NCBI RefSeq assembly: GCF_949628215.1
Contig: NC_134277.1
Location: 55,872,918-55,936,917 of the forward strand
DNA from: Phalacrocorax aristotelis
Taxonomy: Eukaryota; Chordata; Aves; Suliformes; Phalacrocoracidae
DNA: 64,000 bases
Direction of reading: 5' to 3'
In this document: positions 27,501 to 42,500 of the stretch, one piece after another
Position numbering within the stretch: the stretch's first letter is position 1
Layout of the letters: every line of letters begins with the position of its first letter
Position numbers and translations under genes: made by a program
Notes under the pieces: model-generated
What the model saw: only the letters and a program-made list of their open reading frames with translations
Told to the model about the DNA's origin: nothing
The model's database searches: none

Positions 27501-30500
27501 GCATAAAGGCTGATCTGTTTCTCATGATATCGCTGGCCTTTATGGTGGTCTCTCTTGAAAAGCTTGTGCAAATACTAGGAATCAAAAGAGAATCAGAACT
27601 CAGAATCACTTAGGCAATATTAATTGTTCTCTGCTAATAAAAAACTCCTAATCTCCTCAGGAATATGCTAACACTTACTAAAAGGCACAGAGGTTAATTC
27701 CTGATTCAAAAGACTAATTTTACATTTTTCTGAAGAGCCCTCATCACAGCAATCTCTAAAACCAGCTCTTTAAAGGAGGTTTTCAGCAAGTTAAGAAACT
27801 GTCCTTTAACCTTTAGTGAAACTACTAGATTTCGAATTTTACAGAAAACTTTGCACAGGTATGTCAAATGAAGCATTTTGGTTATCTAGATATACTTGAC
27901 CATTACTGATAACTATAGATCAAATTTTTACCACATGAAATGTTTTAACCGAAGTACCTCAAACTATAGATACTGGGGCAAAGCTCCTTCTCTGTAGATG
28001 AGCACAGAAAAGCCTTGAGAATCACGTGGAGAGTTGCTTTTACGCAAAGGGAAGCAAGTTTCACACTTTGAAACTGATGCTTCCTTCCATAAACTGACAG
28101 TCAGTCAGTGGTCTTCGCAAAGCTCCTGGGCTGCAGGCTGCACACTTCATAGAGCTGCTTTCTATAATCAGATCTCTAACACACAAACCTGCTCTCCACC
28201 AGATCGATGCCCTGAGCCCCAACTGTACGCAGCTGCAAGTTAAACTTCCCTCCCTAATACAGCCCAAGCCCATGGTTACATGTTATGTATTCCACTGACA
28301 GCACATTCAAACCAAAGAGGTGCTTTTGGAATAGCAATGTGGAGCCACAGCCTTATAGTGATATTGTAGTTCTGCACAAACAAGAGCAATCCTGCAGTGT
28401 ATGAAAGCTACAGCTCTAGAAAGACAAGCAGTTCACTGTCTCTGTGGATCAGCAAAATGTGTTTCAGAGTTGCACCCAACATCCCATCCCATTTTTGTGT
28501 AGGGAGAGAGGAGGGATACAAGCAAGAAGTAATTGACCAGGGAAGACAAGTGTCTGCAATGCCATAAGGAATACCTCATGGTACATTAACAAGTAAGCAG
28601 TATGTTACTAAGTTCTCACAGGTACACATTTTAAAATTATTTTACTATTGTAATAATGCTGTGACCATGTTAAAAAAATGGATTAGCAAAGTAGCCGCTT
28701 TGGCTCTGATCATATATGACATATTAGTGTCACGTACACTTTGCCAGGATAATCACATTTGTAAAAGATGTGCCCAGCAAAGAGTTTATTCAGCTCAACT
28801 TGAAACCAATGGAATATACAAATATTTACCACATGCTGTAGCTCAGGCCTGTTTTCTAATTCTTCAACGACTCTGTCAATCTGAAAGAAAACAAATAAAA
28901 CCCAACAGATTAGCAAATCTGTGATGAACATCACATTTACAGGACTGAAAGAAGGATGGGTAATACAAGCAAGCATTGGACTACCAGGCCATGACCTTGT
29001 AATACTCACGGAAATTTTATCTTCGTTATCCAAAAGCATGTCTACAGCTTTCTAAAGTAAAGAGAGAGAATCCAGTTAAGAAACAGGTCCTCATATTTTC
29101 TCACATTCTATATAATATTACGCTTGTCTACTGATGGGTATCAGATGGATATTGCAGACCTACTCTTCTCAGCAACAGTAATTCAGGGAGCAGTTTGCAT
29201 AACGTCAGCACTCCCTGACAGCACGGCATTACAGGAGAACACATCATGTATTCTTCTAGAATACTTTTCCTAAGTTTCCACACTAATAGCAATCAATACT
29301 GTGCACTTATATTGCAGGTGAAGTATGCCCATCGAATCATGGGTCACAGAAGGCCACTGTCAAATGATGTAGAAATTTGTCCCATTGCAAAAGAGAACTG
29401 CAGGGTGATGGCTGAATAAGAACCCATGACTCAACTCGCCTTACAACTGGATTCCTCCAAACTATCTGCACACTGATACCATAATGCAAGCAGACAGGCT
29501 CATGTAAGCAGAGTGGCCACCAGGATTCTGGTTCTGCTTCCTCTTAGAAGAGCAAACTTTGCTTCACGCTCAAAAAAATAAAAAACTACAGACTCCTGAT
29601 ATGATTCCCTCTGTTTAATAAAAAAGAATTATACTCTTCTTTTCCCCATGTAGTTTAGAATTGGCATGCCAAAGATTATAATGTTTGATACAGATGGCTC
29701 CATATTTTAGCTCTAGTGCTTGAACAACCACTGCACTGAAAGAGCAGATCTATTTGGTTTCCCCATAAGGATCATACCAAAACTGGTTTTATAGCCAGCT
29801 GGGAAGAAAGAAGATTGAAATCAGCACAAAACACATTATTTTTCGAATTTAGGTTAACAACTTTGCGAACTTTCAGAAGGAAAAAAAATTGTCAGTACAG
29901 GTAGCATTTTCCTCAATCCTCCCCGTAATGGGGGGAGATTTTGGAAGAAACAGGCTGCCCAGGATATCAACACCTGGCTCCAGGACAGGTGCAACACCTT
30001 GGGCTGCCCGGTCCTCTGAGCTGGAGGACCACAAGTGTGGAAACAAGAACTTTCCATTTGCGGACACTGAAACTGTAAGGGACCAGCTGCATCAGCTGAA
30101 TGTTCACAAGCCCATGGCGCCTGACATGATTCATTTCAGATTACTGAAGGGACTAGCAGATGTTACAGCAGGACCCCTCTCAATCATCTAGAAAATGTCT
30201 TGGGAGTCTGGGGAAGGTCCTGCTGACTGGAAGCTAGTCAACATTATTCCAATTTACAAGTAGGGCATGAGGGAAGACCCGGGAGACTACAGACCTGTGA
30301 GTCTAACCTCAACTCCTGGAAAAAATAAGGAGAAGATCATACTGGGTGCTATTGAAAGGCATTTAAAGACAAGGCAATCATCAGGTACAGTCAACATGGA
30401 TTCACAAAGGGAAGGTACTGATTTGATATCCTTCTACAATAAGGTCACCCACCTAGTGGATGAAGGGAAGGCAGTGGATGTAGTTTTTCTGGATTTTAGT

Positions 30501-33500
30501 AAGGCTTTTGATACTGTCCCTCCCAGCGTCCTTCCAGACAAGTTGTCCAACTGTGGGATGAACAGATTCACCATGGCCTGTGTGAAGAACTGGCTGAATG
30601 GCAGGGCTCAAAGGGTTGTAGTGAATGGGGCTACAGCTGGCTGGTGACCAGTCACCAGTGGTGATCCTCAGGACCCAATTCTAGAGCCAGTTTAGCAATG
30701 ATCTGGATGCAGGAGTTGAATGCACCCTTAGTAGGTTTGCTGATGGTACTAAACTGGGAGGTGCTGTTGACTCTCTCGAGGGACGAGGGGCCTTGCAGAA
30801 GGAATCTGTATAGATTGGAGCACTGGGCAATCATCAGTGGCATGAAACTGAACAAGTCAAAATGCTGGATTCTGCACCTGGGATGGAGTAATGCCAGACC
30901 CAAGTCTAAACTGAGGGACGAGTGGCTGGAGAGCAGCCCTGCAGAAAGGGGTCTGGGGGTGCTGGCTGGCAGGAGGCTCAACATGGGCCAGCAGTGTGCA
31001 GCCAAGAGGACAAACCGCATCCTGGGGTGCATCAAACACAGCATAACCAGCTGGCTGAGAGAGGTGATTATCCAGCGATATTTAGATCTGGTGTGGCCTT
31101 ACCCTGAGTATTGGGTGTGGTTCTGGCCCCCACCATTTAAAAAAGGAGGTTAAGGTCCTTGAATGAGTCCAGAGGAGGGCACCAAAGCTGGTGAAGGGGC
31201 TGGAAGGCATGTCCTCTGAGGAGCAGCTGAGGTCATGGGGCTTGTCTAGTTTGGAGAGAAGAAGGCTGAGGGGTGACCTCACTGCTCTCGACAGCTTCCT
31301 GAGGAGGGGAAGTGGAGAGGGAGGTGCTGATCTCTTCTCCCTGGTACTCACTGCCAGGACATGTGGGAATGGCTCAGAGCTGCATCCATCAGGGGAGGTT
31401 TGGACTTGACATGAGGAAACATTTCTTTCTTGAGAGGGTGGTCAAACCCTGGAACAGGCTTTGTGGAAAGGCAGTCAATGCTCCAAGCCTGTCAGTGTTT
31501 AAGAGGCATTTGGACAATGTCATTCATACCATGGTTTAACTTTTGGTCATCCCTGAAGTGGTCAGGCAGCTGGACTAGATGATCACTGTAGGTCCCTTCA
31601 ACTAAATTAGTGTATTCAACTCCATTAATTGACTGCATTGAAAGAAAAGTGGCAAATACATTTAACATATGTCTCACAGTAAGTTCACTGCCTCCTTTCT
31701 TTGGCTTATTAATAGCATTATTTGATTAGAAATCTAGAAAGAATATAATGGTGAAAGTCTCCTTGAAAATCACAACACTGATCTCAAATCTGGCACTCTT
31801 CCCACTGTGAGTGAGAGTCAAATAGAAATAAAAAGGAAAAAAATCATCCTTGGGTCAATTATTTTGCAGTCTAGGCAAACAACTTCCTCCTTACCTCAGA
31901 ATGTATCCAGACACAACAAACACACACTCTGCCTCAACACTATTTTTAGCTCATTTATTTTTAATCTGTTAAAATATCTCTAGTGGAAAGTGAATGAAAA
32001 AAACATTAAGATCTCCATACCTCTGAATCAAAATCCATCAGCAGAACAATTTTGTCTCTGATAGAACTGAAAAGATTGTGTTTGTGGATCAACTGGAAGA
32101 CATCCTTATGCCTCAGTGTTAGGTAAATTTCTAGGGCTCTGCCATAGCGCTGGTCATAAGTATACCTGATAAAAAACAACGTTATAATACATGTGATCTT
32201 ACATATCTAAGTGTACGAAAATTACCTATGAGGGAAAATATAAATATACTTTAAGATGTAAAGCTTGTTAGGATGCTACTTGGTTTGATTAATATATAAA
32301 TAGTTGCTGTGACTCATTATTGTTAAAAGGAAATACAACACCGGACAACATCAATTTAAACTCTGCTTATATCAGCCACCACATTTGTGTTCTGATCTGT
32401 GCTTCTCTATATTTTCATTTTCCCACTTTCAAACCCCTGGGGAAGCCACACAAAACACTAGCTTTTCTATTTTTGGAATCTAATTGGAACTCTGTTCAGA
32501 ACTGAAAAACATTGTTCTTTTAAAACTTTGGGACAGACTGTAACACAGCAACAGACAATAGCAACAGACAGTAGCTCTGCTTTCTTCAAAGAAGCAGTAC
32601 GCAAAGAACTTAATGTAAGAATTAGGCTGAGAAAAACTAAGAGCTTTATCCCTGTACAACGTAGCCAAGAACCAGGTCAGTTTTGGCACATTCTTCAGTC
32701 ACATATTTCCAGCCACACGGTAAAATTAAATATACTACTTTTGAAATAGTGGGGAAAAACACTTTTATTTTCCTGTGGGTAATTCTGAAATGCTTTACAA
32801 AAGAGCCTTCCTCTGACAGCATAAAGAGGAATGCTAGCTACTTGCTTTGGAAAGTAGTAGCAAATCCAATTTTAGTAGCAAAGTAGTTGCTACTAAATTT
32901 AGTAGCAAATTTAGTAGCAAAGAAAGGAGTAGCAGATCCAATTTTATACCAAACTCTTTGCTTTCATACTCAGCATACACTTTATAAGGAAGGGAAGAGA
33001 ATTGTGAAGCTGTGCAATCAGCAGAGTGGAGAGCAGAGAAAGCCAAATACTCTGTAGACTGCTGCAAAGCAGGTATTTCTGTTAAGAGAGTTAGGCAAAT
33101 ATTTATAAACTATAGTACACTACTTCAAGCTTACTTTTTGTAACAGGAGTTCAAGATCGTACTCACAATTCTGCAAGTGTTTGTAGCAAAGTCCTGTTCT
33201 GTGGATCTTTCTTCAGGTGATCCACTACAGCTTGAACTATGATTGTGTTGTTGTAGAGATCTCCAGGCCACTCTTTTATCAGGGTTGCAAACCCCTAAAA
33301 GTATAAGAGATTGTAACAGAAATAGAAAGAACTGCCTAAGGAACATTTCAAAACATCAAAGCTTCGGCTAAGCCTCTGAGATGATACCTGCTGTGCTTCA
33401 CCTCTGAGCCACTTTTATGTGCCCACAGACGTGCGTAGTGCAGAACACAGATTTTCCTTCTTAGGGCAATGTTATTAACATTCATGAAGCTGGATCTCTT

Positions 33501-36500
33501 TCAGGTGCTGTATGCTTTGCACAGCACCTTGACCACTTGTGCTACATTAAAAAACCTAAAATAATAGTATTTATAATAAGTAACCAATCGCACAGTATTT
33601 GCATGCTCTGAAGAATATTCTACCTATTCTTTTAAAATGTAAACCAAATCTTTTTAATCTTTTCATTATTGTTACATTGTCCATTGAAAATCTGTTTGAA
33701 TACAAAAAATAATTTGCTATCAGAATTCCACATGGCTGAGGGTGTTTTTCTGGCAATGGATATTACATGTTGCCACATCAGGCTGCAGTACCTCATAGTC
33801 ACTCTCCAAAAACTCATGCAGGACCATTTCATAGATCAGAGGTTTCAAAACTGGATCCCGTCTGGGCAAGTAACGACTAATTGCCTATAGGAACAAAGAG
33901 AACAAAGCGTCAGAAGGGGAATGACATGTAACATCCTGGTACACTGATGATAGAAAAAGGAATTGTTGTGAAACAACAAAAAAACAACCAAGCAAGCAAG
34001 CAAACAAAAAAAACCCAACAAAAAAAAAAATCCCAAAAGACCAAAAACAAAAACCAAAAAAACCCCAAAGCTAAGTGCAAAACATGGCTCTTGGTAAACA
34101 CTGGAAGTGTTGTATATTCATATTTGTAAGTAGTTATTTACTTTAGGATTGTACACATTGGAATTGTATTACCTATCTGAAAGAATTTGAATTAGAAAGA
34201 GAGTGGTAGGATACTAGCTAAAATGGGAGTATCAGGCATTGCACTTAGAGAAGTCTGAATATTTACTGTTAGTCATTTAGAAAATAAAACCCACAGAAGA
34301 CCCCTCAGAAGCAGAAAGTTTTCAAATTCCATTTTCTCCAGCTTTGGTCTTACATCTCATAAAAAGATACAAGCATTCATTAGCTGAAAAATGTGTACTT
34401 TTGATTTATGACTTACTGTGAGGTCAGTACATTTTATAAAAAGTTCTGTTTGCCAGCTATTTTTACATACCCAAATGAAAATTAATTTGAGAACACATCT
34501 CTCCATGGAAAGGGTGAAGGCGTGTGATCTTTTGCTCTATAGGAGGTGTTAAGGAACTGCATTCTGGCAGGCAGGAGACGAGAACCTGCCAGAATGAATC
34601 AGCTCATACCCTGGAATTTCAGCACAGCATCTTATTAGCACTATTATTCCATGCAACTAGAGGCCAAGGTTATTACCGCCTGCCAAAATAAACCCTACCA
34701 CTGCCAGCTGTGTTGGGATTTTGGGGTTTATAGCTAAAGACCTTACACTTATGAAATTCCTCCAAACACTCAGAGATTTTGCCTGTTGCCCACTAATGGC
34801 ACATGGTGCAGCAGCATTTTGTTACTGAAGTTGCATGAACAAAGAAGGAGAAATAACATCTCGCTACCACAATTTTTTTTGCAGTTTTACAGACAGCAAT
34901 GATTATTCACAACAAATTCTCCAAGTATTTAAATCAAAACAATTGCCTAAGTTACTTATTTCATTAAAGTCTTCCAACTGTAGGTGAAAAAGAACATAAA
35001 AACAAATGATCAATACAAAAAGCATTCTTAATGACTGTGCAAAAATTAAAAGTTCATTGCTCACAGGAGATCTCTTCTCTCTCCATGCTGTTTGAGCTTG
35101 GCCAGTTTGTGAAATGTAGTGCACTGCCAACATCAGCTCCCACCTTCTGTTATAGAATTTAATAGCTAACTCAGGGCATGGTCTTGCTAGCTGCCCTGGG
35201 GAATCTATTCCTGACCACCTCAAAAAAGCATCTTCTGACCATAAAGCAAGCAAGCCGGACATCAGCTGGAGGCTTGAAGGCAGAGGACATTCTCCAATGA
35301 CTGTCTTTGTACCCACTTTCTACCTTCCTGCCACCTCCTAAATGAACAGCCTTGCCTGACAGGCTTTGCCTCAACTCTTGGCTGCGGTTCGGCCTCACAG
35401 CAACACGCGGAGCAGCACAGCTGCCTCGTTGTGTGGGGGCCAGGCTGCCTCAGGAAGGAAATCTCTCCTGCCCCAAATCCCCCTTCTTTGAAGGAAAAGC
35501 GCAACCACCTCCTGCAGTTTGGCCCCCGTGCTCAGCAAAGACTGAGAAGCATCTGAGTTATTTTTAACTAGGCACAAAGGTGGACTAAGACCTGTCCTGG
35601 AGGTTGCAAACTCTTCCTATTTTATTTTTAAGCAGTAGTTAAGGAATGAGGTCAGACAAAAAGCTCAAGAATCAGGACGCCTTTGTACCAATTCCTGAAC
35701 CACATGGTGAAAGTGACTTTAAATAAAAAGAGGATATTATACACAGAAATATTTTCTTCCTTTGTTTCTTTGTAAGACCTGCTTTCAGACTTTTGATCAA
35801 TAGGTGTAAGGGCGGGGTATACACACAAAAGTCCATATAAAAGTTGACATGAGATAGCCTAAAACATCTCACCAATAAGCCCAAACGACAATTATTTATT
35901 CCTCAGAGGATACCTATGAGATGAAAGAGGCTTTCTGGATAATGCTGCTCTACACTACGCCCACCAGAGTCAGGTGAAGTCTTTCATGTGTCCTCTAGCC
36001 AACATTTAGTCATTAAAGCATTGCTGCTGCTAGCTGATCATCCTGCACCCCTGCTGAAAGTCACTGCTGTCACAGCAGAGTCAACAGAATGGAGCATATC
36101 CCTCATGCCACAATGGCCAGCACTCACAGGGTTTGGCATCTCCCTCCAAATCCACCTTCCTCAGCTGTTTGAACTGAGACATTGGATTTTACACTGAAGT
36201 AACTCAAGCACAAGCATGTAATCCCATCAAGCCACTGCTGCTGGAGAGGAGAGGAGCAGATCGTTGCAAAGCTCTAAAATCTTGAAACTGCCATAACAAG
36301 TATTGCTAGAGGACATTCACCGAAGAGAGGAGAGACATCAAGATACTGAAATGCAGCCTCTGGTAGCCAAATAGGACCTTTTAGAACAGAATACTCAAAA
36401 AAAACCCTAAACCCAGAAGCAAACAAACAACATGCATCCCACAGGCTTTGACATCGGGGTATCACTAATTAGTCCCTCTGCAGGAAGGGAAGTTTAAAGC

Positions 36501-39500
36501 TTTAGTTTTACTGCCACCTTAGTTATTGGCAAATCGCATTATATTGGAAACGTCAGATTTCATGCAACTGCTTATATGCAGTGCAAATTCTTTAAGAAAA
36601 TTCCCTTTCAAAATACACTGTCTCCAAATCTGAAATAGAGTCACCTCATCAGGGCTTAAAGCCATTATAGCCCAGTTACACTATCATGTTTAACACTTGC
36701 TGGTTGGATAAATAGGTAAAAATAGCATACAAGTGATCCCAACCATTTCAAAACCCGCTTCATTTAGATCTGGCTTAACTTTGGTCATCCTTTATGATAT
36801 TCAGGTATCTTTAGGAACTTGGGAAAAGTTATATGTGATTGAAATAGTAAAATAAGAAAGGAGTCTTCTAGAACTGCAGCTTGAAGCTGAATAATGTAAC
36901 GGATTGCATCTTATGTTTTTCTAAGTCTGTTTTCAAGGGGCTGAAAACAACCAAATGTTTAGAAAGGCAGTAATTTAGCAGAGATGTTTTTGCAGCAAAC
37001 CTGCAAATATTTTTATATTTTACAGTCTGCTGGATGACATAAGTGGAGACAAGAAAAACATCCATTCCAGACACTTGCATCCAAAAAACAAAATGAATCC
37101 AAAAGGACTAAGATGCAGTGCATCTAAATTTCACCTGTACCTGCACTTAGGTCCTTTATTGGATTGAAATAGAGAGACAGAAACATGAGATTTCATCTTC
37201 CAAGGTGGCAAAGAGTGCACTGAAAACAGTAAGAACTCATACAAAAGGCAAGGCTGTTCTCACACTGGTGTGGCTCTAAAACAAAAGCCAGACATTTCTG
37301 AAAACTGTAATGCAGGAACACTTCCGCTCTTCGAACAGAATTAAACAGCTCAAAACCAGCAAGGGACTGCATGCTGTGAGACCTTAATAATATGTCCTTT
37401 TTGGCTCATTGAGTTTGAATAGGAAGACATAAAATTCAGAAATAAACGTACACGCGTTACCAAAGGGAGTGTGCATAATGTTTTCTACTGGTTTGGCAGT
37501 GACAGCACTATAGCCTTATGTCCCGGGCAATTTACTAACTGAGAATCTCACGTTAAACATCTACCGTTATGGTAGTTGGCTTGCGACCAGGCAAAACACA
37601 AGACAGGGCAGACTGCTCCTCTTTCTTGCCACCATTTCTAGCACACAATATAGGTTTTCCCTGTTGCTTTGCAATTTAACTATTCTTTGACACTTAAAGC
37701 TGTGTCTCTCTTGCAAGAGACTTGGATTTTCAGGAAAGGCTGGCACCCACAGAGGCCGTCTTCCTTAAGAGTTGGGGTACGATTTTTCAGGACATACTGG
37801 AAGGGAATGAAAAGCAAATGGGAAAGACACATTTAACTGTGAGCATCTTTGAAAGTAAAGGCCTTGGGGGTGGGTCTTTTACTTGCAGGCTGTCAACAAG
37901 TTAAAAATAGGTAGCCAAGTACCTGGATGTGCTTTGCCTCCAACCCTGTTCTGAGACTTGTTAACATATACACATCAATCTGAATGACAACTACACAACT
38001 AGAGATCTGGAGTAGGAATTTCGAGGGCAGTGTTATATCCTGCTACCACACTAGTACCATTAAATGTGATCCTTTAGATATTTGGTCAAAACATGCAGGA
38101 AATATAGCATGCCAATTACTTGAGTTCAGAGATAGAAATTAATTTACCTTAAGCTGACCTAGTTCTTTAAACTTGTACACTTCAAATTCCCAGAGTTCTG
38201 TGTTTTTGCCAAGAATTTTCTGGCACTTTCTAGAAGGAAGATGAAAGGGGAGAAAACAAAAATAGGTACACAGAATAATACAAATGTGACAGCATTGCTG
38301 CAATGATTCTTTTCTCCTTTCTTCTCCCTATCAAGATGCTTTCAAAGGTCACTCATTTTGGCAACCATTGCTTCAAGCAGAGTATGCCAGGTACTCCTCC
38401 ATTCAGATCTTACAATTTATTTGCATCTAATGGGACTTGACTGCTTACTGTGCATTCACCCTTACTGATTAGGGCCATATTAGCTTATGAGTGAAATTTT
38501 AAAATCTCTGCTGAGTAAAATTGAGCACTTAAAAAGATACGTATACATGAAAACACAAACCTTCGGTAATTTCTGATCCTTACTTTAGATACCCAAATCT
38601 GACATTTTTGTTTACACCCATGTAACTCCAAATTATTTTCTGACGGTCTCACATGCTAGGAAATTTAAGATTATCAACATCCGAAGAAAATGCCAATTTT
38701 GAAAATCTAGTGTGACTGAAAAAAATCAGGGCTTACTTTCAAAAATATGTATGTCTCAATTCTAATTAAACTTTAGAAAGATTACAGTAAATTTTGGGTC
38801 ACTAAAGGCAAGAAAATAGAAGGTGCAGTAAAACATTGTAAGTTTTGAATCCTCAGAAACTCCAGAATACACAGAAAAATCAACATCACAAAATACTTCA
38901 GAATCAATAATTTGCTTTTGCTTTTTCCTCACACAGATACATTTTAGCCAGCAAAGAAAATCTTTAATATGTTACCTGGCAGCCAGGTCATACTCTCCTT
39001 TCTCCACTAGGTGATTTATATAGGCTAAGCCAATGTCCTAAAGGGAATAAAAATAAGGAATTAGTTATAAAAGTTTGGAAGTCAAATACTTGACTGCCAC
39101 AATAACCATAATTCCAGCTGTATGCACCGTTGTTATGTCAAGTACCAGGCCCTAAGTGGATACTCCCAGTTCTCCTTTAAATACAGGGCCCACAGACCAG
39201 TCGATACAAAATACTTGCCTAGACCACTCACAGGTTCCAATTTAGATGCTCTTCTCATAATGACATTGACACTGGGAAGACTGTGCCACCTCTACACATT
39301 AAGGATTGTTCAAAACACATAGCTGATCAGTCAGTGCTTGCATTAGTTATCTCAGAAATAAAGCCACCAGCCATTGTATGAGACACCTTCTTTGTCAACA
39401 CAAAGTTTGCAGAGGGAAAAACACTGATTGAGAATATAAATCCTAGTGTTGCTCCATAAGGTAAAGGAATTACTAAGAATTTAGCAAGATTATTACATAT

Positions 39501-42500
39501 TATTACATAATAAATTCCCCTCTCAAGAGTTTATCACAAAGGTTAGCTCTAAAATTATTTTGGTAGGCATTTAATATATTAAAATTTTGGTGAAACAATC
39601 ATGCCTTCTGCTGTAATCCCAACACTGGTGTCAAGGTCAATGAAACCCAGTGTCCCCACTGCATAATTTAAGAATCATATCACTAAAAGCACGTTGTTTC
39701 CAGAAAAAAAGAGGGTTGTACAATTAAAAGAAAAGTCATTGCTTCTTACAAAAATCCTCATTTGGGTCTTCTGAGGTGCAACATAAAATTTTTAATCAAC
39801 TCAAGGACAGTACTGAGTGGAGCAGAATATGAACTGAGGTACCTAACAACTTCAATTGTTCAACCTACTACAAAGTTAAAAAAAAAAAAGCACAAACACC
39901 AGATTTTAGGATTTCATTCCACTGTAGAAACCACCACTGCACTTTCAACTTCACCATTCTCAAGAATGAAGATTTGGGGCAGTCTCCTTCTCCTGTGGGT
40001 CAGCTCTGCAGTGAGTAGGGAAGACAGTATAAGGAAAGGAGCTGTACATCTGTGGTTGCTTAGGACCCTTGCATTCTGCTCACGAGGGGCAGAGGGGCAG
40101 TGACCACTACTGCAACTTAAAAAATTGCCAAGACCACCAGACTTGTCAGGTGGTGTGAATGTGGTTCGTTGGTCTAATTGCTGTTGGGCAGTGAGAGCAT
40201 GAGTTGTTTTAAATCCCTGTACCACTAATCCTTCATTTAGAGCTTGGTGTCAACATTCTTTCCCTCAACACATTCTATGGGTTTTGCATTAAAGACCAAA
40301 CACTCAATAGCTCTGCTTGTATATACCCACACTGAGTTTCATCCTACCAGAGCTAATTTTTGCAAACCAAGAGAAAAGGTTCCCCGCTGCCCCCTCCCCA
40401 TATTGCCAGGACCTCCTTTAAGAATTCTTTACATCTTTTGCATGGGTCACAGAGCAGCTAAATCATACAAACTCTGTGATAGGTGATAGCATGCCATTAG
40501 GTCTTGATTCAACTTCTGGACAACACAAGAAGAAATTAATTTTTAAAACATACTGATATACAGTGTGCATATTAAGCAGTAATCTGGCTAAAAATTAAAC
40601 ACATCTTCTAACACTTTGTACTTAAATACAAACTTCCACTTAAAGAAGCAGCAGTATTAATGAAATACCAATGCATTCACACTGAGGTCAATTTAAACAA
40701 ACAAAACCCACTGAAATTAGCAATGCTTTTGTAGCTATTACATTTGTCTTTTGTCTCAAACAGTGATACCCTTTGCTGCTCTTTGAAGGGACTATAAACA
40801 AGGGAAATAACTATACAGGAGAAAAGGAGTTTAACTATGTAAAAAAATGAGAATTGCAAAGCGACATGAGAGACTTAGATGTGAAACTGCAACTGAATTT
40901 CAATAGCATTTAAAAGGTCTTCCAATCACACCTTTTAAACTCCTGCTGAAACCCTGTCACATGTACAAGGTAAAAGTTAAAGAAAAATGTGTCACCCCCC
41001 GCCCCCAATCTCTAATATTGTAATACTGTGTGTTACTTGAAGCAACATCAATTTTAATACAAAAGTAAAAGCAAAAAAAAAAAAACCAAAACCCCAACCC
41101 ATCAGCAATCAGAGGAGTGCAATTCTCTTCTTTTTAATGCCAACAGCACCTTCACAAAATCCAGATCCTTTTGTGTTTTACACACTAACATTCCTGTTCT
41201 GCAGCCAAAACCAGCAAATCGAATGCTAGTTGGAGTATGCCCAACAGCTACTGTCTGGTGCTATACAGACATATACTGGAATGCATTTGTAGCATCTCAG
41301 AGCATTCTAAAAGAAATCAGATACTTTGTTTTGAAAAGAAGTTTTGAGACTTACCAAAATCTTGTGCTTTTTTATGGTTTTCTGACTTATCTCAGCTGCC
41401 ATCAAAGCCTCCTAAAATCAAAAAGTAGAAAACAGAGATACTAGCCAAATACAAAAACTTTCAGTACAGAAAGCTCTAGAACTGCATAAATCAACTATTT
41501 TTCAGAGCAGGGTGTTTGAAGCGCTAGAATTTTTAATGCCATGGATGGATGAACAGCTTTGAATTCATACTCAAACAAAAGCAGTCAACCAAAGAGAAAA
41601 CTACTTTTGTTTCCATCTGGGTTCACTTCACATTACTATATTAGGATCAAATCGCAAGATTACGATGAAACAGACAATGCAATCGCATTGGATCATTTTC
41701 AAATGAGAACCCTTCACTACCAAAACCTGTGAAAAAAATCATCAGGAAAGGGGGTGGGGGAAGACTACCTTCCACTTCCCCAGCCCAAAAGTCTTATCCA
41801 GTCAGCCTGATTTATATTTGTCATTTACCATTCTTCTACTTCTTTCAGACATACAGAAACAAAGCTGGCACTTTTACAAACAAAATGAAACCTTTAACAT
41901 ACATCATAACACACAAGCTATCTACTACCCTGAATGGCTTTCTCAAAGGCACACGCACAGCTGTCACTTGCAAATTACTGGAGTCTTTGGGGACCAAATG
42001 CTGTGATTTACATAAACTGCAAAACTGCAGTCATCATATGAGTTTGCCATTCAGATGCAAAAGCATCCACAAGGATTTAAACAAATATGCACGAGGAATA
42101 TCATGATTGCATTAACAAAAGGAATGCGTGCTGAATGGCTTTCTCACATTTTTTTTTCCTTACAATGGGTGTCCAACAAATAACACGTAAATAAGAATCT
42201 GCAAGTTACTTTATGCATCGTAACAAGTGTTCCAAGTCATTAACTGCAGGACCTCAGAATCCAGAACACAGGGTGCATGTTGATACTGTCTGTAAGAATT
42301 TATTATTATTGTTTTAGGTGTTTAGATATACATTCTTAAACACACCAATATTTATGCAACCAAATATTGAGCTGCTCTTTATCCAAGGGAGCTGTATACC
42401 TTTGTTTTTTAATATTGGCTCTGCTTTTTTGTGAGTAACAGTACTTTCAGCACTAATACCTACAGTTCGAGCCCATATTATTTTACTTTTAAAAGCTTCA

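Noticed and set aside
30267..31153. Open frames with reverse-transcriptase motifs as a possible gene
   Set aside because: Part of a decayed CR1 with stops, frame change and a lost catalytic residue.
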